A stretch of 64,000 nucleotides of DNA, taken from positions 78,216,104 through 78,280,103 of the forward strand of contig OX578137.1 of the NCBI GenBank assembly GCA_951213105.1, written 5' to 3'. A program made the translations under genes and the position numbers. Position 1 is the stretch's first letter. The number at the start of each line of letters is the position of its first letter. Under the pieces are notes generated by a model that worked only from the letters and a program-made list of their open reading frames with translations, ran no database searches and had not been told where the DNA came from. Of this stretch, positions 34,275-47,495 are shown piece after piece. Source of the DNA: Amaurobius ferox (lineage: Eukaryota; Arthropoda; Arachnida; Araneae; Amaurobiidae).

Positions 34275-34665
34275 TATGACAGCTTGCCTTATACATACGA
34301 CCATTATGATTGCCTCGATAAAATAGAATTACATTTTTCTGCATATGGGTTCATAAACTATGATCATCCGTGCATAGATACGTTAATTATAATCGTCTGT
34401 AAAGATATACGAAAATTATGATCATATAGCTATGTTAATTATCATTGCCTTAACATAAGTACGTAAGTTATAACCAAGTGTGTATATATACGTTATATAT
34501 GACCACCTGTGTATAATATGACCAACTATTACATATGGCCACCTGTATATTATAATTTTTGTGTATAGATACATAAATTATAACCATCTTCATATAAGTA
34601 AGTTAATTATGATCGTCTCTATATATTTGTTCTCTATATCGACGTTATAACCAACGATATATAGA
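34275..34665. repeat. Degenerate minisatellite (about 35-40 bp units)
   Basis: Around ten imperfect units of the form 'taattatgatcgtctgtatatagatacgt', with gaccacctgtgta variants near 34500. Confidence 0.7.
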
Positions 34666-36595
34666 TTTTTATTCAAAATATCAACTATATGCTGTATACA
34701 ATCTCAACCTGAAGAAATAAATGAAAGATAACTATTAATATTCCCCTTATTTCATTCGTATGCAGACGCATTTTCAGATAAAAATAAATCTCTAGCTTCA
34801 GGGAATTTGAAAAATGATCTAGGAAACAACTTCTCGTAAATAAAACTGTAAGACTGCAGAAATATAAACTCTCTCTCGCGATTTATATTATCAACCCTTT
34901 CCAGGACTCCTAAGCGGAGAGCATGAAGAAATTCTGCTTTTAAAATTGAATCCTCAGCGGATAAACAGCAGTGAAGAAACACTAAGGCAAACATAAACTT
35001 CTGGGAGTACAGCACTTAACCATTAACGGAACATCGAATACCCAGCACGGTTAGAGGGGAGATTTATTTCTCGAAGATTTGTTGAGAGTAACAAATCTTG
35101 TAGGTCACGAGGGTCATGAAGAAAAATGGACTAACTCGGGACTTTTAAAAGAATTTTGGGAAACTAAAACTTGTTTATCTACAGGCAGTGTTAGTGCTCA
35201 TTTTGATTTTATAAAAATAAAGAAAAAACGAGTAACGTACAAACATGATCAGTCAGTTTATTCACAAATTGTTAGAGTTTATACTTGGATATAGCGAGGA
35301 AACCTGATATGAAGGAGAACAAAAATTGTCTTCAATTCATTAAATCATATATATACATGGTGTAAAAGAAAACCAGACAAATAACACGAGAAGTATTGGG
35401 GTTATCATATTTTTTATGAAGATGAATAGGAGCTACGTAATAAAAAAATTTAAGGGCCGATACCCTTTGTAGTTGAAAAATACAACATAAATTTATATAA
35501 AGGATTCGAATCAAACTAATAATTCGGCAACTAGCATCGTTATCAATTCCGTAGCTAAAAACAATTAACGAAAATGGTAACAAGAAGACTCGCCCCAACT
35601 TTGCTAGTTACTATGGTAATCATCACCTGGATAAGTAATTAGTTTAGAAGTAATAAGTACCAAGATAAGTAATAAGTTTAAACTATATTGAAATCAAACT
35701 GCACGAAGCAATAAGTCAGAAATATAGTTACAAAAGCTGCAGAAAGAGAACCTCAAAGAATTTGTCAAGGACCAATAAAATACACAATGCCCTAAGTACC
35801 CAATTATATAATAAACCTGCTTTAATAGATTTGCAATTACAGATGCTACAATTATATTTTGCTCTTTAATGACTGAAAAATACATAATATACATTTTAGA
35901 TATGAATAACTCACAAAATGATCTGTGTAAATGCACCTAAACCCCGAAAAACTTCATATTACCCCGTAGCACATTGATATGTCTTTGCAATTTTTCTATT
36001 ATAGAACTTTCAAGAATATTCTATTTCTCCATAATTTATATAAATAAACATTAAACTCATTTCTGATCCTTAAGAGCAATTCACAGAGCACTTTTGCCAT
36101 TAATAATCAAAGAAGAAATAAAATACTTTCATGGAGAAATATCTTCTCACGAATTACTGAATATTGTTCACTTATTGTATCAAATATTCTTCCGCACCAA
36201 TGCGATTTCCTAATGGAAGACGAACAGATAAAAAACAATTTCCCATGAATCATTACCGTTATCTTTTTGAATACTTCTCTTTCATATTTTCTGGCTAAAT
36301 TACCATAAAATATGGCAACAGGAAAGGATTATGTGGCATTACTGATCGTAAATTAAATGTATGAATGTTTTTGCCATTGGGAGTGCAATAGAAATCTGCA
36401 GTGAATTACGATTTCTGATTTAAGATCAGCTACGTTATCGTAAATTAATGTACGGAGAAAACTGTTTATATTTGGATTCTGGAGTGATTTAATCAAGTAT
36501 AGTAAACCCTTATATTTTGAGACATAGGCAGAAATGGGGTTCAAAATCACCACAGCATATATAATATTATTCATATATATATTATTCAGATGGTG
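34666..36595. other. AT-rich stretch, nothing recognised
   Basis: About 1.9 kb. Several 60-90-codon open frames on both strands (for example 34752-35015 minus, 35332-35598 minus) have no recognisable domain and ordinary AT-rich composition. I do not call any as a gene. Confidence 0.4.
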
Positions 36596-36710
36596 CCTTC
36601 ATGAATTAGAATATCAAATTATATCAAATAGATTGGTGTAGAATATTAGTATTAAATACATTGGTATATAATATTAGTGTGAAATAGTATAGAATATAAA
36701 AATTGCATGG
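36596..36710. repeat. Degenerate minisatellite, left block
   Basis: Units of the type 'ttggtatagaatattagtatcaaata'. The same unit continues at 38905-39725 on the far side of the inserted unit. Confidence 0.7.
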
Positions 36711-36930
36711 AAACACGTCAATTTAGCAAAACCTTTAAAATAAAATAAAAATAACCAAATTTGGTTAATTAAATTCTCTCTATATTAAAAGAAGGTAGCT
36801 GACGCCTCCGCCACTGTTTGACAAATTTCTCGAGATTCTTTGCTTCGTACCACAAAAACTACTACATATAAAAATATGAAATTTGGAACATTTTCAGGAA
36901 AAACCCTGGAGAATACGCTGAAATAAACCG

Positions 36931-36931
<1 letters not shown>

Positions 36932-36962
<31 letters not shown>
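36932..36962. repeat. (TA)n microsatellite
   Basis: About 15 TA units, directly after the first copy of the internal ~90-bp repeat. Confidence 0.95.
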
Positions 36963-36964
<2 letters not shown>

Positions 36965-37606
36965 CAATATTGAAACTGTGATATATTTGTCAGTATTGAA
37001 ACTACGTTTTGAGCGCCCTTATAATGGTGTATAGTGGCATTCTCGATTATCCATTTTCCATATGAATTACTTGTTTAGTAGGAATTTTCATCTTTGATTC
37101 ATATTCATATTCATGTTTGCATATTTGGGAAGTTGTATTCTGAATTGCTTGTCCAGTCTCCAGCTTAGACTCACTGGACGGGTTTGGGAGTAACTCCGTG
37201 AACGTTCATACTGCCTCCCTGGTAGAATTTCGACTTGTTCATTCCGGTGCTTCTAGATTAAGCTGTTGAGGTTGATCGTGAATACACGTGGTAGAAGAAT
37301 GGTTCATGCCGCATGGTAATACAATTTTCTTAATGTATCCTTTTTTCATTTTTTGTTGCCTGTAGTCTGAGTTTAAGTATTTATAGTAATGTACTATTGC
37401 TTAATCTGAAACAGGCATTTGTTTGGGTTAATTGGAATTGAATACTCAGACCTGACGATGAATTTAATTCTAATTAATCATCGAATTTGGGATGGTGCTG
37501 TTCTTTTCTCTTATCGGCATTATGGCTTTGAATTTGCTTCTATGGTGATGTTAATATTACTTGAATTGTATTTTTTTATTTTTACATAATTCTTATTATT
37601 ACATTT

Positions 37607-37718
<112 letters not shown>

Positions 37719-38059
37719 AGTTTAAGAAATATTTAATGTCAAAGTCAAAGATAAATTATCTGAGCTGCGACTTCACCTCCTGGATAGATTAACAGTCGCA
37801 AGACCACTAATTTTTGCAAGCAGGTATTTACATAGATGAAATTTTTGCAGGACCGAGTCCCTTTTTTAATTTCGATGTAGTTTTTGAAATATTTTACTTT
37901 TTATGCACTTCTGAAGTGAACTTTTTTTCGTATCGGCACGTCTAACGATTTTGCTGTCTCGTACCGTAAAAACTATACCATACAAAACTATGGAATTTGG
38001 TACATTTATAGAGAAATAATAGGGTAACACGATGAAATAAACCGTTTATCGATTTAAAC

Positions 38060-38325
38060 TTTAGTTTGGTATGAAATAGCTCGCTAAGCGAGCTCATGAT
38101 CTAGGAATTCCGTTTTTGGATTTCCTGGGCTAAGAAAAATCCCTACTTTTTCTTCCTAAGGAAAATAGCAGGGACAGGAAAGATAATTTTGAAAGCAGAA
38201 ATTTCAGGAAATATATAGATATTAAGCGAGCTCTGCGAGAGCAGCGAATAGGAGGCGAACCGCCCCCCCCTCGAAGGGGGTTTCGGGAGCGGACCGAGCA
38301 GGGGGTAGATCCCCCTAATGTCTTT
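38060..38325. other. GC-rich, hairpin-dense core
   Basis: Successive perfect or near-perfect hairpins: AGCTCGC/GCGAGCT (38068-38085), GCTCT/AGAGC (near 38231-38243), GGCG/CGCC, a CCCCC...GGGGG pair around TCGAA (38263-38282) and GGGGG TAGAT CCCCC (about 38302-38316). The composition contrasts sharply with the AT-rich surroundings. No reading frame. It may be a structured RNA or a protein-binding region of the inserted unit. Confidence 0.55.
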
Positions 38326-38904
38326 AATAATAACGCTATTTATGACGTACTTAAAAATTACACTGTCGGTATTCGTTTATCTGAACCATTGATATTCGAT
38401 TATCTGAGCATGCTCTTGATATTAAAAATAAAAAGCTATCTACGGCTCTTGCACATTTTGTTATTAACGATAATTTTCACCCTATGTTCGATAAAACTTT
38501 TCTCTTATTAGCTGCAATAACCCCGTAATATTTTACTTTATGAATCCCTTCTCATTTATATTTACCGCGATTCTATTTGTAATTTTGATCCCGTTCGGAA
38601 TCTCAGTTATGGTTGGCGTCTCGTTCTTGACTTACTGTGTGTTAAACCATTGTATACTCTTCTTAATATATAGTACTGTTTTATTTGCTTCTGATGACAC
38701 ATTTATAAATGATCAATGTGCAAATTTTGTATCACAGTTGTGGCCTGTATATTAGAACCCATGTTCGTCACATACAATTTACTTTGCCACTGATGAAGGA
38801 TGTAAAATCGCTCTGGTTGTGTAATTTTAAGTACACCATAAATAGTGTTAATATTAAAGGCATTTTAGTTAACCAAATTTGGTTGCTTTATTTTATTTTA
38901 TGGA

Positions 38905-39725
38905 ATATAATATAATATTGGTGTCAAATATGTATATTGTTATAGAAATTTGGTATCAAAGAGATTGGTACTGAGCAACGATTGCAAATAAATTGGTAAA
39001 GGAAATTAGTAATAAATTGGATTGGTATAGACTATGAGCGTCAAATTGATTTATATGACATATTAGTATAAAATAGATTGATCTGGAATAGTGGTATCAA
39101 ATAGATTGGTATAAAATATTACTATATATTGAAAATTAACTTAGAAACTTGGTAGCAAATAAATTATTGTAAATTATTGGTATCAAATCTGTTGATAGAT
39201 AATATTGCTATAGAGATAATGGACATTAAATTAGATTATTGCAGAAAATTGATAACAGATAAATTAACGCAGATTACCAGTATCAAATAGATTGGTATAA
39301 AATTTAGTAACACATAACTTGATGTAGATTATCGATATCAAATCGATTAGTATTTAATATGGGTGTAGAAAATTGACATCAGATATGTAGGCATAGAAAA
39401 TGTGTAACAAATAATTTTGTGTAGATTACTGGTGTTAAATCGATTGGTATAAAATACTGGTATTAAATATATTGGTATATGATATTGGTATCACAAAATT
39501 TAATATAGAATATTGATATGGATTTAGACTGCTATAAGAATTTGATATCAAATAAATTTTTATAGTTACTTGGTAACGTATAAATGGGTATCAAAAATTG
39601 ATAGTAAACAAATTAGTGTATATTATTGGTATCAAATCTATTGGAAAAGAATATTAGTATTACATAGATTGGCATAGAATATTGGAAGATTCAATATCAA
39701 GGTCTGTGATAGTATGGATCTATGT
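38905..39725. repeat. Degenerate minisatellite, right block
   Basis: About 0.8 kb of imperfect 25-30-bp units alternating 'attggtatcaaatagattggtata' and 'gaatattagta' phrases. Confidence 0.75.
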
Positions 39726-42165
39726 AAATTCATGTGAATTGATGTGATGCATTAAACTAATTGACATATAATTTTATTTTTTTATAGAAAACTGCCATGA
39801 ATCTTACATATAAAGTTGAAAGTCTGTCTGTCTAAACATCTCATCCACCATCGTTTTATAAATGGAAGGAGTATATTTTGAAGTAGGTATTTAATTCAAT
39901 ATGTTTCAATTCGATATTTATTGCAGTTTGTTCTTCAATAATATTTCATGTAAAATCTTATAATAATTTCTGCCAATTGACAACATAGTGGCTTTAATTT
40001 TAATGATTTCTATCGTTCCATTTTTTCTTTAGCGCGATTGCATAGAACTGATTTTCCTTATTTAATTTAACATGCATTTGAAATCTTTGAATTTATTCAA
40101 TGGACAGTTTTACATGTAGACGTAAGAGCATCACGCTACTAGTCAAAGATCAATATAACATTAAAAAAAATATCATCAAAAATTATATTCGTCGTGTTTA
40201 ATTGGCCAAGTTATGTGAAAAGATATATAAAAGCTAAAAATTAAGTTGGAAATTTGAAAAAAAAATTATATACTGTGCATTTATATCTTATATGGTCAAC
40301 ATATATTGAAGGAAATAATATCTTCTTCAATGATTCAATGGATTGAGCAACGTTTGACCAATAACTTCTATTTCCCTATGAGGCATAGGTATATCAAACA
40401 ACACCTTATTAATTTAACCATGTAATTTAAATGTATCGTACGGCTGATGTCGAAATAATTTGAAATTGACAGTATGGCAGATGTTCGCATTTCTAAAGTG
40501 TTACGTCAAACTGAAAAATGATGAGGTCAGAATGCTCAGAAGCTCACATTTAATATGAAATCCGAAGGAAAATATGTGGAACTCAGTCATATATCTAATC
40601 ATCTATCTAATGGAATAGATCGTATTGCTACCAGTCAAAGATTGATGGTTCAGTTCAAATCCCCACTTACAAATATGCTCCTTATAGTTTTATTATTAAA
40701 CAATATGAATTAATTTCAATTACAAATATAAATTTACCGTTAAATATGTTTCCCTAATTATAATAAATAATTCTAATAAATATGAATTTTTGGAATCTAT
40801 TAAAAAATAAAAAATGTGGAACTCTGTCATAGAAATAATCATCTATCTAAATGGTTAGAGCATTATGCGACCAGTAAAATATCGATGCTCATTTTAGTTC
40901 TATTACTAAACAATATGAATTAATGTTAATTAAAAATATAAATTTATCATTAAATATAGGTTTTCGTAATTCTACTACCAATATTTTTTTTTCAAAATAG
41001 TTAAAAATACTTAAATTATGAAAATGCTTTAGAAGCGTAGAATGTTTGAGATTATAATTAAAGTTATTGGAGTATTGAACAATAAAACTATTATTTTCCA
41101 GAATTCAGAAAATGTGGATCGTAAAATATGTTAGTGGCTGTAATTCATTTGTCTCACAATTTTAGAAATATCTGAACCAGATATATATTTTCACCTAAAG
41201 AAGTGTGTTGTAATAGATAGATAATGTCTATATTAAATTTAATTCTACACATCCTGGAATCAACAAGCATGTAAGTCAACTTTGCACATGAATATTTATT
41301 TTTAAAGCAATGCATATATTTTACTTTTTCAATATGAAGATTCAAATAGAATTGCACTTTACAGAATGAGAAACATCAATTTAAATTCGAGTTTGAAACG
41401 GCATTTTCGCAAAAAAAAAGAATATATTTTAAAAGACCCGCATATGATCCATTTTTATTCCTAATTCTGGAAATTTACGCGAGTTTGCACTTTTGCCATA
41501 TATTTTTTGCTTAAGGATTGAAAAGCTTCATCATATTTGAGAAAACTTGTTTTTTTTTTCAAACTTTTATTACTTTGATTGATTATTTTGAGAAATTCGT
41601 TATCTAAAAACAAGTTATTTAAATATATTTAATGCTGAACTAATTATTATTGAAATTTTCAATTTAGTAATATGGTAGGTTATTGAAAGCTGTAAATTTG
41701 TTGCTATTCCGTTGCTAAGCAACATGATATATTCTTCTTTTAAAAAATTGGCGATAAAATTATCGTCTGCATAACATTATCCCTATGGGATGTCCGTGTT
41801 TTTATTATCTCAATAACCCCTGGTTCTAGAAACACGAAACGTAGACTAAATTTTAATTTGGGCTATTTTTTTATTTACTTTAAGTATTTTTAGGCTATCC
41901 GCAATAATTTTATTGAATTCGATGAAGCCGGTGTCCCATGATCATAAGACACACACATATATATAAAGACGCACACACACACATAAAGACACGTCGATTT
42001 TCAAATTTATTTATTTAGTGGATTGTATACGCCTCATTTTGGGACGCTTATATCCCGAGTTAAAATTTATAACCAAGACGGCCTTAAACAAAATTTGCCC
42101 AAGTTGCCCCTAATCCCTTGGGAATTGAGCAACTTGGACAGCGTTGGCATACGAAGTTGGTAAAA
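39726..42165. other. AT-rich stretch with short dispersed similarities
   Basis: No gene. A 'tggaactc.gtcatagaaataatcatctatctaa' phrase occurs twice (about 40575-40615 and 40818-40852) with surrounding similarity. The segment 41735-41860 (ATTATCCCTATGGGATGTCC) resembles 59540-59700, a probable further repeat family. Confidence 0.4.
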
Positions 42166-42440
42166 ATTTGTTTTTTACAAATTTTTACCAGCTTCGTAAC
42201 CAGAAGATGGTGATACGATGGTAAAGATTTTAATTATCCCTAAACGTTACAAGACTTCACACTTTTGTCAAATCTGTCCCAACGCATATTTTTCAGAAAG
42301 TTAGAGAGATATTTCACTAATCTTTAACTGGTTTTCATGTTTTCTTTAAGTATTTTTGAGCTTCAGAACGCGCCTCGATATTCAATTGGGGATGTTTCAA
42401 GATTTAAGAAAATTTTTCACGGGCATTTTCGAAAGATGGT
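42166..42440 (+). repeat. Dispersed repeat family 5, copy a
   Basis: Colinear with 44862-45125 and 49392-49682: 'gtaaccagaagatgg', 'ctaaacgttacaagacttcacacttt', 'gttagagagat', 'actaatctttaa', 'gagcttcagaacgcgc', 'gatattcaattg'. Class unknown. Confidence 0.65.
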
Positions 42441-42659
42441 GGAACAACCAATATATCTTCAACCGTGTAAATGAAGAACATTTTCTGTGCTAGTGTTTGA
42501 GATATCGTTTGTGATGGAGATGACCCGGCAGCAACTTATCACGATGCTTATTTTGATAATTATTTTCCTTATAGTTGTAGGTCAGTAGAACATTTTGGTA
42601 ATATTTTAATAACTATTATTCATTGGGTGATGTGGCAGAAGAAGGGGATTAATAATTAT

Positions 42660-42799
42660 TACTTTCCTCATAAACAATAATGTATAAGGAAAGTATTGTG
42701 ACAAGGTCGAAAATTCGAATTCGAGTTTTCGACCTTGTCACACGTCACAAGAGCACGTTTCATGCATCCCTGATCACGAATCGAACATTTTTGAGGTGA

Positions 42800-42842
<43 letters not shown>

Positions 42843-43602
42843 GTGTGTGTCAGTGAATCTGTGGAGACGATAACTGACGACCGAATGGACCGATTTGAAC
42901 GAAATTTGGTACAAAAATTACAATCCGTGAATACTGAAAGCCTATTTTTTATACACAATCGAATGTTCAGAATCTCCTAAATTTTCGAATGAAATTTTGA
43001 AAATATCATCAAAGAATCAAAATCTCTATAATAGTTAAACAAATAGACATTTCTTATGTAATTTTTCATTAGAAAACGATTAACAAAAATTTTAGAACTC
43101 TAGCATGAACCGTTCTCGAGATATTGCACATTTAAAAAAAAAATATCAAAAAATTATATAAAATAAAAAGAAAATATTTTCTATTGAGAAACCTGTTCAC
43201 TTTTCATATGTAATATCAAGCGATAAATTTTATGACATCATTCTCGTGGATCTAGCTCGTTCCATTCATGAAAAAAGATACTTTGAGTAATACTTGTATT
43301 TGAACGCCAATAGTCATTTATCTGCTATAAGAATAAATTATTTCTCCGTCCATAATGCTTGGCAAGATTTTAGCGGAATATCGCCAACTTGACGACTTTT
43401 TTAAATGTCACCAAATTATAGAAAATCTCGCCAAATGGATAGAATTGAAGCTAAATTAATGAAAATAACGACTAATTGACGAAATTCAATACTTTGGAAA
43501 AAATATAAGTATCTACTATAAGAATAACCTATTTTGTTTTTACTGTACAAGTAGTAAATACATTGCATTATATAAGGAAAGTCATGTGCTGCTCACATCA
43601 GA
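42660..43602 (+). mobile_element. Family-1 Helentron-like element, copy e
   Basis: Starts TACTTTCCTCATAAAC with the inverted arm TATAAGGAAAGTATTG. An extra duplicated palindrome (TCGAATTCGAGTTTTCGACC) follows, a GT block lies at 42804-42850, then TCTGTGGAGACGATAACTGA. It ends TATATAAGGAAAGTCATGTG, CTGCTCACATCAGA and eight T. The minus open frame over the GT block is an artefact. Confidence 0.88.
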
Positions 43603-44254
43603 TTTTTTTTAACTGATTTCAGGTTTTCTATAAGTTGCAGAGGGTTTTTAGTTTTCAAACAAAAATTCGAATTCCAGATTTTAATTTAAACTAATAAATA
43701 TTTGCCGAATTCGGGATGTACTATAATTACAATATAATTATTATGCTATATTGTAATATACTTACTACTATATTATAATATAATTATCACTATATTATAA
43801 TATTATTAATATACTATATTATTATATTATATATTATAATTACTACACACTATATTTTATCCGGTCTATCAAATAATTACTGTAAGCTCTCAGGGTCAGT
43901 CGAGAGCTCTGGGTCTGCAACACAGTATTTTATGAATTGTGCATGTTGATTTGGTAAAATCATTTATTCTTCAAATTTAAAAACCGTTATCTTCTACTAA
44001 AAAATTTAAATTGCAGTCAATGCATATGTGAAAAGAAAACTGTATTACCATTTTTATTGTCATCATTAAAAAGGAAATTTTTCAAACTTAGAAAATATTT
44101 TTGATATTATTCTTAAATATAAAATAATTGTCTTAACTAGAAAACGAAATTTTGGATTTAGTTCTAAAGAAAATGAACTTTTACACATCCAAACTGTTTC
44201 AATGCATGTAAATCATTGGCTATATTTTCCCTATATTGGGAATAACATTATTTT
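43603..44254. other. AT-rich spacer with palindromic TA-rich patch
   Basis: 43720-43860 is a patch of overlapping ATATTATAATAT-type palindromes. The remainder is unremarkable. Confidence 0.45.
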
Positions 44255-44766
44255 TAGTTTCTTTGCAGTACATGATAATGTACAAGGAAAGTATTGAAAT
44301 CATGTCGAAAACTGCAACTGAAGATTTTCGACGAATCTTCACTTTTTATTAGAAAAGTCACTCATGGATTACCTGGTGTTGATTAGATTTTGATACGATT
44401 CCGAAAAAAAAGAACCTGCTTCTTTACGAAATGGCCCGCAAAAATCTTCAAGAGCTAAAATAAAAGACTACGTATGTTCAAATGTATCAATTAAATGTTT
44501 GTTTTATACGTAATGTTTAACGATGAAAAGAATAAGATCAAATCCATTACTCTAAGACTAGCCATTTTTTTCGCATACGCCGATTTTGAAAATACGTCCA
44601 GTTACCAAATGTAAACAAAATTAATATAAAAGTGCAAATTCAGTGTAATTTCAAATAATTATGCGTGTTATTTGTTGCAATTAATCTTAATCCAATTAGT
44701 TAGTAAAGAAATAAAGAGAGAATGTATTTAAGTCTGTAGAGAAAGTCATGTACTGCACATATCAGA
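44255..44766 (+). mobile_element. Family-2 Helentron-like element, copy c, internally deleted
   Basis: 5' hairpin decayed (TAGTTTCTTTGCAGTACATG, TACAAGGAAAGTATTG). It retains ACGATTCCGAAAAAAAAGAA and TTTTATACGTAATG. It ends CTGTAGAGAAAGTCATGTAC and ACATATCAGA then T-rich sequence. The central GT block and one internal repeat are deleted. Confidence 0.75.
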
Positions 44767-44861
44767 TTTGTTTTTTATTTTGTCTAGTTAAAATCAGATT
44801 CTGATTAAATATATTACAAAGTATATTCTCTGCGGAATTCCCCGGATAAAAAATTCCTGGA

Positions 44862-45125
44862 ATCCCTCGCGGTCGTTCGCTACAAATTTGTCCCTATTCA
44901 GATGGTCAATTTTTCTTCATGATCTCTGAACGCTACATGACTTTACACTTTCGTCAAATTCTTATCGGCGATTCGCTCCGTCTTTTTTCTGCACGGTTAG
45001 AGAGGAATTCTTTATTTTCTACTAATCTTTAAGTGCTGTTTTCCTCTGAGTTTTATTTGAGCTGCTGAACGCGCAGTAATATTCAGCTGGCAACATTTCA
45101 AAATTTAAGAGGAACTGTGTGTTTA
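44862..45125 (+). repeat. Dispersed repeat family 5, copy b
   Basis: Shares 'ctcgcggtcgttcgctac', 'agatggtcaatttttcttca', 'gagctgctgaacgcgcagtaa' and 'gatctctgaacgctac' with copy c at 49392-49682. Confidence 0.7.
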
Positions 45126-45562
45126 CTTTTAATGACGATTGAAAGCCCTCCTATAGAAGGCTGAACGTGTCATGTAAGTCTTCGTCAGTGGTTTAGATTT
45201 AGTTTGATGGCCATGTACTGGGGAATTGTTTCAATCGTGACGTCAGACGCTTTAAAATTTGTCTTCATAGAAGTTATTTCCGGAAATGAAAGATTGGCAA
45301 TACATTTTTATAACCATCGGCTAGTAAGTGGTTTTCACCACGAAAAGTATCATGTATGTAGTCTTTAAGAAGTCTCTTTAAGAAGTATGCAACCTGTATT
45401 GTTTCAGAAATAATTTTTAATCTCTCATACGTAGTATTGAGAAAGTATTGTATTCACGAAAATTTTCGAATTCGAGATTTTGATGCCAATATATGTCTTA
45501 AGACCACCTGAACAGACTTCGACTTAGTTCGGAGTAATGCCAGTCTGACTGTCTTTACGACC

Positions 45563-45968
45563 GTGGTCGATTTCTTGTGTATACGATAGCGGTAACAAAT
45601 ATTAATGGATTTTCAAGAAACTTTGCATCCAGCTTTGTTATCAAAAAATCCAGAACTAGATAGAATAATTTTTAATTCGAGTGAAAATTATATTTTTCTT
45701 TACATGGCAGCATATGATAAAATTTGGCGTAATTATGCATAAAATGGTTCATTTATGGCTCAGTGATTATGAGACTTTATAGTATAACAATTGTTGAGAA
45801 AAATAGCCGCGATATAATTTTTGTGACGTCATTGGACCCCTCGGTGAGTCAAGTCCTTACCAGGGGGATACATGAGTACATATCCAGTTTAGTATCAATC
45901 GAAAGAATTTGCAAGCCTTTTAAAGTGAAGGGAAACAGGTTATAATTGTAATAATTTAACCAATGATA
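45563..45968 (+). repeat. Dispersed repeat family 4, copy B
   Basis: Mate of 541-955 (see that entry). It is preceded at 45418-45530 by a GAGAAAGTATTGTATTC... TTTTCGAATTCGAG phrase recalling a decayed family-1 head. Confidence 0.6.
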
Positions 45969-46194
45969 CCGGTATTTCAAAATTTTTCTTATAAAATTTG
46001 AAAGAAAAAAGCTGCTAAATATGGATTCCGGAATGAGAAAGTCGAGTTGAGCCACACGCCAGTTTACACCTCTACAGAAATGCAATCTACACCTCTACAG
46101 AATTGCATGCTCAACGACCAGAAGATCTCATTTAAAATATTTTGTAAATGTCTGTTATTTTGTATTTATCTACGTTTAAATGCTTTTGAGGCGT

Positions 46195-46515
46195 ATAAAT
46201 TATAACACAAAAACAAAAGCTGAAAATGATAACTCGAAAACAAATGCCAAAAACAATAACTTAAAATTGAATGCTGGAAATAATTATTGAAGAATGAATG
46301 CTAAGAAATATAACTCGAAATTGAAATCTGCAATCGATAATGCGGAAACGAATGCTGGAAACAATAACTTTAAATTGAGTACTGGAAATTATAGCTCGAT
46401 GAATGCTAAGAAATGTAACTCTAAACGGAAAGTTGCACTCGATAACACAAAAACGGATGTTAGAAACGCTAACTCATTGAAGGCTGAAAGGGGAAAATTT
46501 AAAGTTAGGGGTTAC
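46195..46515 (+). repeat. Degenerate minisatellite with an open frame
   Basis: Units of about 15-18 bp ('aatgctggaaacaataact', 'aagaaatgtaactctaaa') with a higher-order period near 105 bp. Frame 46294-46521 stays open for 75 codons (NAKKYNSKLKSAIDNAET then NAKKCNSKRKVALDNTKT) because the units are multiples of three. No domain is recognised; I do not call it a gene. Confidence 0.65.
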
Positions 46516-47373
46516 AGATAAACTTTGACTTAACGTAACTCAGCAATCTAATACTTGAAATTTGTAATTTTTAAAATTTCGGCTATCAATTATTTGAAAT
46601 AAAGTTCTCTTTGAACTAAAGATCACGTGACATAAATGAAGTTTCAAATCTGATGAAAAATAAACACTCTGATTGCGTGTTAACTGTGTTTAAACTAACT
46701 ATTCTAACTGGTTCGGTTTCAAGACTGAAACTAATCAACATTTTCTGCGTTCTAAGGTGTATTAGGAATAAGTTTCGGATCGTGAGAAATTCAGGAGAAG
46801 ATGAAGGATTCTAGTAAGAATTTGGATGTGAGTGAGCTAGAGTAAAGCAGAAGACAGGATGATAGATTTGGATGAGTTCAGAATGTGGCCGGCAGCCTAG
46901 TGGGAAGAACCCAATTCGATACAACGATGACTAGGAAGAGTCTAGTATTTGGGTTGTGGCCGCAAAACGGGGGGAAGTAACAGAACGCCAGTGGTAAGCA
47001 TTTAAGTTTTAGAACTCGTCTCCATTTAATAATTATCACCAGGCCAGTTAATGGTAGTATATTGTATACTTGTAATTTATTCTGGGCGTGTGCAATAATA
47101 AATACTGTCTATATCATCAGTTGCTTTAAACAGTCAGCTGCTGTTGCTTTAATTGTTGCTTTAAATAATCAGTGCAGTCCTGTGTTATTGTCATTGGACT
47201 GAAAGGTCTGAATATCAAGTACTTTAAGTTAGAGTTAGGTCACTTTTGGCGTATCGAAGATCCATCCTCGAGAACGATCTCTAAGGAGGATAAAGAGATA
47301 TATTAGGTCTTATTTATTTCTTCTTCTCTATTAAGAAAAATCTTTAGCTATTGTCCATGAAAACTTACCTATT
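46516..47373. other. Non-coding stretch, nothing recognised
   Basis: Moderately AT-rich with no gene or repeat family identified. Confidence 0.4.
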
Positions 47374-47495
47374 CCACACACGCTACCCGGCCGGACGGCC
47401 TGGGGCTTTCACACACGCTACCCGCTCGTCCATCTTGTTGCTCCAAGTCCTCTGGACGAGCCGGACGGCCTGGGGCTTTCACACACGCTACCCGC
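47374..47495. repeat. GC-rich island with 35-bp direct repeats
   Basis: An exact 35-bp unit (GCCGGACGGCCTGGGG... CACACACGCTACCCG) lies at 47390-47424 and 47460-47494, period 70 bp. CACACACGCTACCCG occurs a third time at 47375-47389. The 35-bp spacer contains CTCGTCC...GGACGAG, an inverted pair. Confidence 0.88.

Noticed and set aside
38540..38755. 71-codon hydrophobic frame resembling a membrane peptide
   Set aside because: AT/T-rich DNA readily gives Phe/Leu/Ile-rich frames, and there is no homology or supporting context.
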